Positions 41,307 through 49,643 of a stretch of 64,000 nt of DNA are shown piece after piece. The position numbers and the translations under genes are program-made. This DNA comes from Streptomonospora sp. PA3. Lineage in GTDB: Bacteria; Actinomycetota; Actinomycetes; Streptosporangiales; Streptosporangiaceae. The notes below the pieces were generated by a model. It was given only the letters and a program-made list of their open reading frames with translations. It did no database searches and was not told the DNA's origin. Positions within the stretch are counted from its first letter, which is position 1; every line of letters starts with the position of its first letter. Location of the stretch: contig NZ_VTZW01000016.1 of NCBI RefSeq assembly GCF_009728995.1, positions 144,421-208,420 on the forward strand, given 5' to 3'.

Positions 41307-41540
41307 GAACGGCCGGGGCGCCGCTTCCCAGGAACCCACCGGGTACCCCCCGGGGCGGGTACCACCGAGGCTGCGGCAATGGGCGCGGTTCGCGAAGCGT
41401 GTCTGGCAGCTTGCCGCCGAGCGGCGGTGCAGGTTTCGCTGGGGCCGGTCACCGGCTGTGGGCTCCGACTGAAGGGCGCGGCGTGCGCTCGGCGGCAAGC
41501 TGGCGCACAGCGCTACGCGCATCACAGCCCCATTGCCGCA
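41307..41540. repeat. MITE-like inverted-repeat element, copy 3
   Basis: Same family as 3995-4331: GAACGGC, CCGCTTCCCAGGAACC, GGGTACC, then a long palindrome with outer arms TGCGGCAATGGG (41372-41383) and CCCATTGCCGCA (41529-41540) and inner AGCTTGCCGCCGAGCG / CGCTCGGCGGCAAGCT. The right terminal GAACACGAC is missing; a 37-bp tandem array begins 5 bp later. It lies in the region upstream of nuoA. Confidence 0.55.
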
Positions 41541-41545
41541 GCAGA

Positions 41546-41676
41546 CCCCCTCGCCAACCGTGGGCGCAGAATGTGGGCCAAACCCCCTCGCCAACCGTGG
41601 GCGCAGAATGTGGGCCAAACCCCCTCGCCAACCGTGGGCGCAGAGCGTGGGCCAAACCCCCTCGCCAACCGTGGGG
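41546..41676. repeat. 37-bp tandem repeat array
   Basis: Three full 37-bp units (41546-41582, 41583-41619, 41620-41656) and a 20-bp partial, each starting CCCCCTCGCCAACCGTGGG. Units 1 and 2 are identical; unit 3 differs at two bases. No spacers, so not CRISPR. It abuts the MITE-like element. Confidence 0.85.
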
Positions 41677-41703
41677 TTTCGGCCGGGCCGGTATGTCCCG
41701 GGC

Positions 41704-42162
41704 TCACTCCAGATCGCGGTGCTCCTCGATGCGCCGGGCGAGGCTCATCTCGACCGCCGCGACCAGCAGGTACACCAGCGAGGCGGCGAAGCCGCCCACC
41801 ACCCAGCCCGCGGTCGGGGGGATCACCAGCGCGACGAGCGCCGCGGCGCCCACCGCGGAGAGGATCGAGCCGAAGTTCAGCGAACTGCCGAGGGCGATGA
41901 CCTTCGTGGCCTCGTCCTCCCGCAGCGACCTGCGGTACATCCGCGTCGCGAGGGCCTCGACGGCCGCGAAGCTCAAGGCGGCGCCCAGCATGAAGAGGAA
42001 CACCTGGCCGGCGCCCGGGCTGCCGTTGATCGCCGTCAGTACCGCCAGCGCTCCCGTGATCATCACCGAGTACCCGTAGGCCCCGGAGTTGTTGCGCAGC
42101 GCCAATCGCAGTTCGCGCAGCAGCAGGACGCTGTTGTCGTCGGACTTCCGCTGTGCGGCCAC
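41704..42162 (-). CDS. Four-helix integral membrane protein of unknown function
   Basis: 152 residues with four hydrophobic stretches: AYGYSVMITGALAVLTAI, GQVFLFMLGAALSFAAVEAL, ILSAVGAAALVALVIPP and WVVGGFAASLVYLLVAAVEM. The N-terminus (MAAQRKSDDNSVLLLRELRL) and the loop MYRRSLREDEATKV are basic. I do not recognise a family. It stands alone between the 37-bp repeat array and the pyruvyl-transferase-like gene, with its ATG preceded by GGGAGGGACAC. Confidence 0.65.
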   Translation of the reverse strand: MAAQRKSDDNSVLLLRELRLALRNNSGAYGYSVMITGALAVLTAINGSPGAGQVFLFMLGAALSFAAVEALATRMYRRSLREDEATKVIALGSSLNFGSILSAVGAAALVALVIPPTAGWVVGGFAASLVYLLVAAVEMSLARRIEEHRDLE

Positions 42163-42320
42163 CGTGTCCCTCCCCCTGGGTCCCCGCCTGCCGTGGATCC
42201 GGCCAGCCTAGAAGAGACGCCCCCGCAGGCACCGCATTCGGACGCCCGGCCGCGGCCCGCGCCCCGGAGCGGTCGCAACCGGCACATCTACCTTGCCGCC
42301 GCGTGGGTAGCAGGGCGGCC

Positions 42321-43253
42321 ATGCGAGCACTGGTTACAGGCTGGTTCGGTTTCCTGCACGGCGAGGCGACCGCCGGCGACGTGGGCGCGGCGGCCACCGT
42401 CAGCGCCGCCCTGGACGAGGCGGGCGTGCCCCACGACATCGGCCGCAGCCCCAACACCCGCATCGACGGCCCGGTCCTGGACGACCTGGACCCCGAGGAC
42501 TACGACCGACTGATCTTCGTCTGCGGACCGGCCCACGGGTGGCAGGTGCGCGAGCTGCACACGCGCTTCGCGCACTGCCACCGGACCGCGGTGGGGGTCT
42601 CGGTCGTCGACCCGGCCGACGACGCGGTGCGCGGCTTCCACACCGTGATCGCGCGCGACGGTCCTGTTCCCGCCCCGCGGCCCGACCTGGCGGCCGCGGC
42701 ACCCCTGGGCCCGGCGGTGCCAGTGGTCGGCGTGGCCCGGGCGCCCGACCAGCCCGAGTACGGCGGCCGGCGGGACCACGACCTCCTGCACGGCGAGCTC
42801 GAACGCTGGCTGACGGCCAAGGACTGCGCCCGGGTGCCGCTGGACACCCGGCTGGACGTCGCCGAATGGGGGCACTGCGCCACCTACCCCCAGTTCGACG
42901 CCCTGGTCCGCCGCGTGGACCTGGTCGTCACGACCCGGCTGCACGGCCTGGTCCTGGCGCTGCGCAACGGCGTGCCCGCCATCGCCGTCGATCCCGTCGC
43001 CGGAGGCGCCAAGGTGAGTGCGCAGGCGCGGGCCCTGGGATGGCCTGCGGTGGCGGTGCGCGACGCGGACGGCGATACCGCCGCGTTCCGCGACCGGCTG
43101 GACGCACTGTGGGACTGGTGCCGCTCCCCGGCCGCCCGGGCCCGGACGGGGTGGGCGGCGGCGACCGCGCGCGAGCGCGCGCCGCTGATCGACGACCTGC
43201 TCGCGTCCCTGCCCCGCAGCGGCACGCTGTCGGAGTCGCTGCAGGGCGTGTGA
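42321..43253 (+). CDS. Polysaccharide pyruvyl transferase-family protein
   Basis: 310 residues. The C-terminal TTRLHGLVLALRNGVPAIAVDPVAGGAKV motif is the hallmark of the PS_pyruv_trans family (CsaB/WcaK-like), and the N-terminus VTGWFGFLHGEATAGDVGAAATVSAALDEAG matches the family's first Rossmann strand. Members add pyruvyl ketals to sugars or act as related GT-B enzymes. It is shorter than typical CsaB. Nothing next to it indicates a polysaccharide locus. ATG 42321 was taken as the first ATG before homology. Confidence 0.72.
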   Translation: MRALVTGWFGFLHGEATAGDVGAAATVSAALDEAGVPHDIGRSPNTRIDGPVLDDLDPEDYDRLIFVCGPAHGWQVRELHTRFAHCHRTAVGVSVVDPADDAVRGFHTVIARDGPVPAPRPDLAAAAPLGPAVPVVGVARAPDQPEYGGRRDHDLLHGELERWLTAKDCARVPLDTRLDVAEWGHCATYPQFDALVRRVDLVVTTRLHGLVLALRNGVPAIAVDPVAGGAKVSAQARALGWPAVAVRDADGDTAAFRDRLDALWDWCRSPAARARTGWAAATARERAPLIDDLLASLPRSGTLSESLQGV

Positions 43254-43417
43254 CCGCCCGGCGCGCCTTCCGGCATAGCCGGCCGCGCGCCGGGTAGCGG
43301 CCGCAGGCAGCAGGCGCCGCGGCGCACGGCGGGCGCGCCTGGGCGGGGCCGGCGCACGCCCGCCGCGGTCGGCGGCGGCCCGAGAGGACCGCGACGACGA
43401 GCGAGGGGTAGACGGCG

Positions 43418-44443
43418 ATGGCTGAGCGATCCAGGGTCGTGGTGATCACCGGGGCGAGCGGCGGCGTCGGCCGCGCGACCGCCCGGGAGTTCGCTGCGCG
43501 CGGCGACCGGGTGGCGCTGCTGGCCCGCGGCGAGGAGGGACTCGCCGGCGCCGCCGAGGACGTCCGCCAAGCGGGCGGCACCCCGTTGGAGATCCCCGTC
43601 GACGTGGCCGACTTCCAGGCCGTGGACGCCGCGGCCGAGCGCGTCGAGAACGAGCTCGGCCCGATCGACGTGTGGGTCAACGACGCCTTCACCGGCGTGT
43701 TCGCTCCCGTCAGCGAGATCGGGCCCGAGGAGTTCCGCCGCGTGACCGAGGTGACCTACCTGGGCTATGTGTACGGCACCAAGGCCGCGCTGGCGCGGAT
43801 GCTGCCCCGCGACCGCGGCGCGATCGTCCAGGTCGGGTCGGCGCTGGCCTACCGCGGCATCCCGCTGCAGTCGGCCTACTGCGCCGCCAAGCACGCGATC
43901 CTGGGGTTCCACGAGTCGCTGCGCACCGAACTGCTGCACGACGGGGCCGGGGTGGCGACCACGATGGTGCAGCTGCCCGCGGTCAACACCCCGCAGTTCG
44001 AGTGGGTGCGCTCGCGGCTGCCCCGGCACGCCCAGCCGGTGCCGCCGATCTACCAGCCGGAGGTCGCCGCGCGCGCCATCGTCCGCGCCGCCGACCGTCC
44101 GCGGCCGCGCGAGTACTGGGTCGGCGGGGGCGCGGTGCAGACGATCCTGGGCAACCGACTCGCTCCGGGCGTGCTCGACCGCATGCTCGCCCGCTCGGGA
44201 TACGCCTCGCAGCAGGTCGACAAGCCCTACCCCAGGGGCCGGATGGACAACCTGTGGGAGCCCGCCGACAAGTCCGGGGAGCACGACTTCGGGGCGCATG
44301 GCTCCTTCGACGAACGCGGCCGGGCGGTGAGCGTCCAGCAATGGGCCTCGCGGCGCAGCGGCCGCCTCACCGCGGCGGCGATCACCACCGGCGCCGCCGC
44401 AGCCACCGCGACCTGGCGCCTGCTGCGCAGGAGGCGGGGGTAG
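43418..44443 (+). CDS. SDR-family oxidoreductase with C-terminal hydrophobic tail
   Basis: 341 residues. Classical short-chain dehydrogenase: NAD(P) motif VVITGASGGVGRATAREFA, WVNDAF in place of NNAG, Ser in VGSALAYRG and the catalytic SAYCAAKHA (Tyr-x3-Lys). After about residue 260 comes a non-catalytic extension with PYPRGRMDNLWEP and a final hydrophobic helix AAAITTGAAAATATWRLL that may associate with the membrane. This extended form is common in actinobacteria; substrate unknown. Confidence 0.88.
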   Translation: MAERSRVVVITGASGGVGRATAREFAARGDRVALLARGEEGLAGAAEDVRQAGGTPLEIPVDVADFQAVDAAAERVENELGPIDVWVNDAFTGVFAPVSEIGPEEFRRVTEVTYLGYVYGTKAALARMLPRDRGAIVQVGSALAYRGIPLQSAYCAAKHAILGFHESLRTELLHDGAGVATTMVQLPAVNTPQFEWVRSRLPRHAQPVPPIYQPEVAARAIVRAADRPRPREYWVGGGAVQTILGNRLAPGVLDRMLARSGYASQQVDKPYPRGRMDNLWEPADKSGEHDFGAHGSFDERGRAVSVQQWASRRSGRLTAAAITTGAAAATATWRLLRRRRG

Positions 44444-44541
44444 GGCCGCGCCCGCGGGGCCGCTGCGGGCACCGGGCCGTGCGGCACGGCGCGCCGATCA
44501 AGGGGAGGGCGGCACCGATCATCTGCTTCGGCCGGGGTTGC

Positions 44542-44840
44542 GGCCCTCGGTCGGGCCGTCGGTGCGATTGGCGGCCGAGCGGGGCGAGGGCCGCACAACC
44601 GCATCGGCCCGCGACCCCGACCCCCTCCCCGGAACCGCCCCATGCGGATGGTCCAACGCCGTCATATCCGCCCCCACCCGCTGCGCCGCACCCGCGCCAG
44701 ACCGCTCCCCCGCACGCGCCACCCACCGCCCGCGCCGCGGATCCCAATCGGCCTGCGGCGCCTCCGCCCCCAGCAGCGGATCCAAAAACCGCTGCGCAGC
44801 CGGAACAGCCGTCTCCAACGACTTGTAAGCCAACCCCGGA
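44542..44840. repeat. 299-bp exact direct repeat, copy A
   Basis: Identical base for base to 48614-48912 (offset 4072). In the copy at 48.6 kb it encodes, in frame, the C-terminal domain of an AbiEii protein; here it is joined out of frame to a different AbiEii gene. It points to recent recombination or gene conversion. Confidence 0.9.
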
Positions 44841-45513
44841 GGGCGTGGGTCTCGGGGCCCTCCCAGGGCACGCGGTCGGCGATGAAGAGCAGGTCCACCA
44901 GGTCCTGAGGCCGGACGGAAGGGCCGCCCTGCCAGAACCGGCTGAAGATGCCCGACACCTTGTGGCCGAGCGTGTCGGCGAGGGAGATCATCCGCAGCTT
45001 GGGGTTCTCCCGCGGGTGACCCGAGGCGTGGATGTGCCGGGGGAAGTCCGCGATCTCCGGCGGCCTGCGCAGCGGGCGCCCTTCTGGAAGGAGTGTGTCG
45101 GTGTCGATGTTCATCAGCTCGATGTCGCCGCAGAACACGGTGTGGCCGATGCGCGCCCATCCGTAGGGCTCGTAGGCCTCGGTGTCGTGAGGGACGAAGC
45201 GGAGGTGGTCGCCGTAATCGCGTTCCATCGCGCTGTTGTAGTCGGCCACGTTCTGCGCGACCGAGCCGGCCGATGTGCGGACGAGGTCGACATCGGCGGT
45301 CGAGCGCGCGTCGGGCCAGCGCGCCAGAGCGGTCTGCCCGCCCTTGATCATCCACGTGTCCGGTTGGGCGTCGAAGAGGCGGACCATGACCCGCTGGAGC
45401 ACCCATTGCTGCATTTCCGCCTCGTGCGTGGTGCCCCGCTGGCGGGCGTGCTCCCGGACCCGGTCGTTGAGCTCCCGCCAGAAGGGGGCGAAGGAGCCGC
45501 CGCCGTCAGCCAT
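44662..45513 (-). CDS. AbiEii-like nucleotidyltransferase, pair 1, with out-of-frame C-terminus
   Basis: 283 residues. The DUF1814/AbiEii core is intact: IKGGQTALARWPDARSTADVDLV (nucleotidyltransferase motif I, about 57-78), LADTLGHKVSGIF (catalytic-type lysine) and VRPQDLVDLLFIAD. After residue about 225 the DNA enters the 299-bp repeat one frame off, so the conserved ending AYKSLETAVPAAQRFLDPLL is replaced by an Arg/Trp-rich tail until the stop at 44662. The gene is therefore a recombinant, probably damaged. It overlaps its AbiEi partner by 8 bp. In AbiE systems the AbiEii toxin is a GTP-binding nucleotidyltransferase. Confidence 0.72.
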   Translation of the reverse strand: MADGGGSFAPFWRELNDRVREHARQRGTTHEAEMQQWVLQRVMVRLFDAQPDTWMIKGGQTALARWPDARSTADVDLVRTSAGSVAQNVADYNSAMERDYGDHLRFVPHDTEAYEPYGWARIGHTVFCGDIELMNIDTDTLLPEGRPLRRPPEIADFPRHIHASGHPRENPKLRMISLADTLGHKVSGIFSRFWQGGPSVRPQDLVDLLFIADRVPWEGPETHALRGWLTSRWRRLFRLRSGFWIRCWGRRRRRPIGIRGAGGGWRVRGSGLARVRRSGWGRI

Positions 45514-46345
45514 CCGCTTCCGCCCTTCCGACGATCTGCGCGGCGACCTGCCGCGCGAAGCCCGGGTCGCGGACCAGCACCGCCTCAACGGCGCCGTTGC
45601 GGGCGCGGGTCAGCCCGCGTCTGACCTCCTCGACCCGGTCGGGCCGGCGAAGCGACGCGTATCCGCGACGGTTGCGCGGCGGCAGCGCCGAGGCGGGCAG
45701 TCCGCCGAGGAGGTGCTCCGCGAACGAGGGACCGTCCGGAGGCAGGTCGTAGAGCGCGGCGTCGGGGGCCAGATCGGCGTAGAGGGTGCCCAGGTCGACA
45801 AGGTCCCGGCGCGCCGCGTCGGCCACGACCCGGCCCACCTCCTCAGCGGCCGTTCGGCTGCGCACGAGGTCGACGATGGTGCGGTGCGGCGCGGTGACCG
45901 GGATGCCGTCGCTGATGACGACGTCCTCGGGGCCGAGTGCGGCCCGATGCACCGCCACGGCGCGCGGTGTCTCCAGATCCGCGTCGCCCGGTGCGGTGAA
46001 CGAGAGGGTCGCACCGGCCATCGCCCCCAGGCCGAGGAAGCGGGCCGCGGAGTGGTGCGAGAGGACGGCGTCGTCGTGCGCCGCGGAGGGCCGCTCCCAG
46101 GCGAAGTCGCCCGGTCGCAACGCGAGCCAGGCGGCCCGCATCGAGGCTCGCTGGAACGAGAGCGGGGAGACCGCGAGCTGGTACACGGACCAGTCGTGCT
46201 CCCATATCAGGCCGGCGTCGGCGAGGCGGCCGAGATCGGCCGGGCCTGCCCCCGCCCGCTCCGCCTGCGCCGCGGTGAGGAGCCCTTGCTGAGCGCCCGC
46301 CGCCACCGAAACGTGGTAAAAGGATTCTGCCCAGGTCACCGCCAC
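45506..46345 (-). CDS. AbiEi-like antitoxin, pair 1
   Basis: 279 residues. N-terminal winged-helix part (AGAQQGLLTAAQAERAGAGPADLGRLADAGLIWEHDWSVYQL) and the middle AbiEi domain with FAWERPSAAHDDAVLSHHSAARFLGLGAM and PVTAPHRTIVDLVRSRTAAEEV are shared with the proteins at 46647 and 49640. AbiEi proteins repress their own operon and neutralise the AbiEii toxin (type IV system). Starts with GTG/ATG at 46345; overlaps the toxin gene, which supports co-translation. Confidence 0.75.
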   Translation of the reverse strand: MAVTWAESFYHVSVAAGAQQGLLTAAQAERAGAGPADLGRLADAGLIWEHDWSVYQLAVSPLSFQRASMRAAWLALRPGDFAWERPSAAHDDAVLSHHSAARFLGLGAMAGATLSFTAPGDADLETPRAVAVHRAALGPEDVVISDGIPVTAPHRTIVDLVRSRTAAEEVGRVVADAARRDLVDLGTLYADLAPDAALYDLPPDGPSFAEHLLGGLPASALPPRNRRGYASLRRPDRVEEVRRGLTRARNGAVEAVLVRDPGFARQVAAQIVGRAEADG

Positions 46346-46646
46346 ACCCTAATCGCCGGAACGCGGAATCGCGGAAGCACCCGGATGATTGCCGGAGCAT
46401 AGGCCGGCGGGCGCGCCGCCCCCGCTGGGACGCGAACCTCCGCTGTGCCGCCCGGTGAATGCGGGGGCACCCGACCGCGAACGGAGTGAAGGCTATCTGC
46501 CGCTTACGCGAGAACATGAGAATGGAACGACCCGCCTCACCTATTCGTATTTCCGGATTGTGTGAATATTATCCATGCCGAGAAATCAGTGGGCAGCGGC
46601 CGCTGAATCGGCGTGACACCCCTTCGCGACGAGGAAGTCATCCCTG
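46346..46646. other. Divergent promoter region between AbiE pairs 1 and 2
   Basis: 301 bp with no gene. The part 46495-46600 is clearly richer in A/T than anything nearby (for example GTGAATATTATCC near 46560), as expected for promoters of the two divergent antitoxin genes. I found no convincing inverted repeat for AbiEi binding. Confidence 0.5.
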
Positions 46647-47492
46647 ATGAACCCGCAAGTATCGATGTCCGCGTTCAAGGCGCTCTCGGAGGCCGCCGCG
46701 CGGCAGAGCGGCCTGGTCACCGCCGGCCAGGCTCGGCGCATCGGGATAAGCTCCGCGGAACGCGACGCCCTGGTCGACGCCGGCCTGCTGATCCGCCCGG
46801 GCTGGTCCGTCTACCAGGTCGTCGGCACCGAGTCCGCGCCCTGGTACATGTACAAGTACGCGGCGTGGCTGGCTCTGGACGAGGACGCCTTCGCCTGGGA
46901 GCGGCCCTCGGCTCCGGGCGAGGACGCCGTCGTCTCCCACGAGACCGCCTGCGAGGCGCTCGGTATCACCGGCCCCGCTTCGCGGGAGCTGGTGTTCACC
47001 GCGCCGGACCCGCGGAGCGCCCCGCCGGGAGTGCGCGTGCGCAGGGCCGTGCTCGGCGCCGACGAGATCCAGGTGGTCGGGCGGTTGCCGGTGACCACCC
47101 CCCACCGCACGCTGGTCGACCTGGTCCGGGACTGGAACGACGCGGACGACCTGCGCCGCGCCTTCTCCGACGCGGTCCGCAAGGACCTCGTCGACCTCCT
47201 CCGCCTGCACCTCGACCTGGTGCCGCTGGCCGACGAGTACGGCTTCCCGGCAGAGGGCGGGCGGTTCGTGGACTACTTCCTCACCCGCGTCGGGATCGCC
47301 TCGCTCCCGCTCCGCAATCTGGTCGGCTACGTCGAGCTCAAGTGGCCGCAACGGGTCGCGGCGGTGCGGACGGCGCTGACGGAGGGGCTGCGGGAAGCGG
47401 GCGATCCCGGCGGCGCCCTCCTCGCCGAGGACGAGGCGTTCGGCCGCGAGATCGCGGCGCAGGTGGTCGGGCGGGCCGCGGCCGATGAGTGA
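46647..47492 (+). CDS. AbiEi-like antitoxin, pair 2
   Basis: 281 residues. Same architecture as the other two AbiEi proteins: SGLVTAGQARRIGISSAERDALVDAGLLIRPGWSVYQVVG (winged helix), FAWERPSAPGEDAVVSHETACEALGI and RLPVTTPHRTLVDLVRDWNDADDLRRAFSDAVRKDLVDL. ATG 46647 with GAGGAAG upstream; the ATG seven codons later is an alternative. Its last 8 bp overlap the toxin gene that follows. Confidence 0.76.
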   Translation: MNPQVSMSAFKALSEAAARQSGLVTAGQARRIGISSAERDALVDAGLLIRPGWSVYQVVGTESAPWYMYKYAAWLALDEDAFAWERPSAPGEDAVVSHETACEALGITGPASRELVFTAPDPRSAPPGVRVRRAVLGADEIQVVGRLPVTTPHRTLVDLVRDWNDADDLRRAFSDAVRKDLVDLLRLHLDLVPLADEYGFPAEGGRFVDYFLTRVGIASLPLRNLVGYVELKWPQRVAAVRTALTEGLREAGDPGGALLAEDEAFGREIAAQVVGRAAADE

Positions 47493-48603
47493 CGCGTTCG
47501 ATCCGGCGGAGGAGTTCTGGCGGGCGCTGCAGGACAGCGCACGGGACGCGGCCGAGGCCAACGGCACATCGCCGTCGGAGGAGATCACCGACCACGTCTA
47601 CAACCGGCTGATCGCGCGCGTCTTCACCGCCGGGGCCGACGGCTGGATGACCGACGGCGGCCGCTCCCTGGTCCTCCGCTATCCCGGATCCCGGACTACG
47701 ACGGACCTCGACGTATCCTCCACCGCGGAGGGCGGCAGGGACCGGGTGGTCGCCGACTTCCTCCGAGCAGCGAGCACCGACCTCGGCGACTTCGTGCGGT
47801 TCGAGGTCGCCTCGACCGAGACGTTCACGACTCCGCCGGGGGCGCAGGTGGACTTCGCCGTCACCTGCGGAGGCAAACCGGTCGACGGCATCAGCGTCGA
47901 CATCGTCCTCTCCCCTCCGCTTTCCGGCGCTCCCGATACGCGACCGCTGCCTCCGCCGCTGGTCAGCGTCGGTACCGCGGTACGGGACCCCGGGGTTCGG
48001 GTGCGTCCCCTGCTGGACCAGATGGCCAACAAGATCGGCGGACTGTTCATCCACTGGGACGGTCTGCCCCCGACCCGGGCCAAGGACTTGGCGGACATCC
48101 TCCTCATGGCCGCCAACGAGGACTTCTCCGGCCGCGAGCTGCACCGGGCCACGCACACGGAGTTCGCCCGCATCAGAGAGCGCGGGAACATCCTGCACGT
48201 CCCGCCGCGGTTCGAGGTCCCCGACGCATCGTGGGAGCAGCGCTACGCCAAGGCGGTCTCACGCGTTCCGGGCTGCCCCCAGCGGACGCTGGACGAAGCG
48301 CTTCCGGTGGCGCGGGCCTTGCTCGATCCGCTGCTGCGGGCGGATCCGCCCGATGCCGACTGGGACCACCGGCGCGGCCGGTGGGTCGGCCCGGCGGAGG
48401 ACGCCACACGCGCGGCCCCGAGGGCGCAATGGCGCTCGGGCGCCGACGTGGTCGCCCTGGACACGCCCTCACCAGGGCTCCCCCGTCCCGCCTCCCCCCG
48501 TCCCGAAGGGCTTCCCGAAGCGGCGGAGCGGCACCGCCCGCCCCGCCGGCCCCAGGATCCGCCGCGTCAGCCGGGCGACCCGCCGCGTCGGCCCCGCCGC
48601 TGA
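47485..48603 (+). CDS. AbiEii-like nucleotidyltransferase toxin, pair 2
   Basis: 372 residues. MTDGGRSLVLRYPGSRTTTDLDVSS is the nucleotidyltransferase motif I, VRVRPLLDQMANKIGGLFIH holds the lysine motif and PTRAKDLADILLMA the RxKDLxDI motif. This member is more distant from pairs 1 and 3 but shares the ending LLDPLLRADPPDADWDHRRGRWVGP. After about residue 320 it has a proline/arginine-rich tail. The 3' end overlaps the convergent toxin gene of pair 3 by 37 bp. Confidence 0.76.
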   Translation: MSDAFDPAEEFWRALQDSARDAAEANGTSPSEEITDHVYNRLIARVFTAGADGWMTDGGRSLVLRYPGSRTTTDLDVSSTAEGGRDRVVADFLRAASTDLGDFVRFEVASTETFTTPPGAQVDFAVTCGGKPVDGISVDIVLSPPLSGAPDTRPLPPPLVSVGTAVRDPGVRVRPLLDQMANKIGGLFIHWDGLPPTRAKDLADILLMAANEDFSGRELHRATHTEFARIRERGNILHVPPRFEVPDASWEQRYAKAVSRVPGCPQRTLDEALPVARALLDPLLRADPPDADWDHRRGRWVGPAEDATRAAPRAQWRSGADVVALDTPSPGLPRPASPRPEGLPEAAERHRPPRRPQDPPRQPGDPPRRPRR

Positions 48604-49643
48604 GCGGAGCCGAGGCCCTCGGTCGGGCCGTCGGTGCGATTGGCGGCCGAGCGGGGCGAGGGCCGCACAACCGCATCGGCCCGCGACCCCGACCCCCTCC
48701 CCGGAACCGCCCCATGCGGATGGTCCAACGCCGTCATATCCGCCCCCACCCGCTGCGCCGCACCCGCGCCAGACCGCTCCCCCGCACGCGCCACCCACCG
48801 CCCGCGCCGCGGATCCCAATCGGCCTGCGGCGCCTCCGCCCCCAGCAGCGGATCCAAAAACCGCTGCGCAGCCGGAACAGCCGTCTCCAACGACTTGTAA
48901 GCCAACCCCGGATGCTCCGGCATCCGCAACCGACCGTACTCGGCGCGCTGGTAGGCGACCTCCTCTTGCAGGATGGCGTGCATGTCCGGCCCGTCCAGGT
49001 GCAGCCGATCGGCGAGGAACAGGGTGTCGACCATGTCCTGCACGCGAAACGGCGGAGCGCCGTCCCGGGACATCATGTGCATCCCGGTGATCTTGTGCAG
49101 CAGCACGTCCCGCGGGTCCAGCATGCGCAGGGTCGGGTTCTCCCGCGCGTCGCCCGACGCGTGGATGTGCTCGGGGAAGGGGACGTTCTTCAGCGGCTTC
49201 CACCGCGGACGGCGATCGGGTAGCGCCGCGTCGGTCTGCACCTCCATCAGTGGCCTGTCGCCGAGGTAGGCGGTGTGCAGCAACCGCGCTGCCCTGCCGG
49301 TGTCCATGATGCTGTTGTCGATCTCGCCGGGCACGAAGCGCAGGTGGTCGCCGTAGTCCTGCTCCAGCGCGGTGTTGTAGCGCTCGGCCATGACCGCGGC
49401 GGGGACCTCGTCGGTGGCGGAGAGGTCCACGTCGCCGGTCGCGCGGGCGTCGGGCCAGTGCGCCAGCTGGATCTGGCCGCCTTTGACGGTCCAGGCATCG
49501 GGCTGGGTGTCGAAGAGGCGGACCATGACGCGCTGGAGCACCCACTGCCGCAGTTCGTCCTGCGGCGAGGTGCCGCGGGTCCGCGCGTGCTCGCGCACCC
49601 GCTCGTTCAGGTCGCGCCAGAATGAGGAAAAGGTGTCGGTCAT
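48567..49643 (-). CDS. AbiEii-like nucleotidyltransferase toxin, pair 3
   Basis: 358 residues. VKGGQIQLAHWPDARATGDVDLS (motif I), LRMLDPRDVLLHKITGMH (lysine motif) and FRVQDMVDTLFLADRL are in order, followed by the intact C-terminal domain AYKSLETAVPAAQRFLDPLLGAEAPQADWDPRRGRWV. It is the closest relative of the pair-1 toxin (REHARTRGT, QWVLQRVMVRLFD and DYGDHLRFVP shared) and its 3' part is the 299-bp repeat present also at 44542-44840. The last 60 residues are disordered. The ATG overlaps the antitoxin stop (ATGA). Confidence 0.8.
   Translation of the reverse strand: MTDTFSSFWRDLNERVREHARTRGTSPQDELRQWVLQRVMVRLFDTQPDAWTVKGGQIQLAHWPDARATGDVDLSATDEVPAAVMAERYNTALEQDYGDHLRFVPGEIDNSIMDTGRAARLLHTAYLGDRPLMEVQTDAALPDRRPRWKPLKNVPFPEHIHASGDARENPTLRMLDPRDVLLHKITGMHMMSRDGAPPFRVQDMVDTLFLADRLHLDGPDMHAILQEEVAYQRAEYGRLRMPEHPGLAYKSLETAVPAAQRFLDPLLGAEAPQADWDPRRGRWVARAGERSGAGAAQRVGADMTALDHPHGAVPGRGSGSRADAVVRPSPRSAANRTDGPTEGLGSAQRRGRRGGSPG
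48614..48912. repeat. 299-bp exact direct repeat, copy B
   Basis: Identical to 44542-44840. Here the repeat is part of an intact reading frame (C-terminal region of the pair-3 toxin), so this is probably the donor copy. Confidence 0.9.

Noticed and set aside
41546-41676. Possible CRISPR array
   Set aside because: The 37-bp units abut directly with no unique spacers and no cas genes are nearby; it is a simple tandem repeat.
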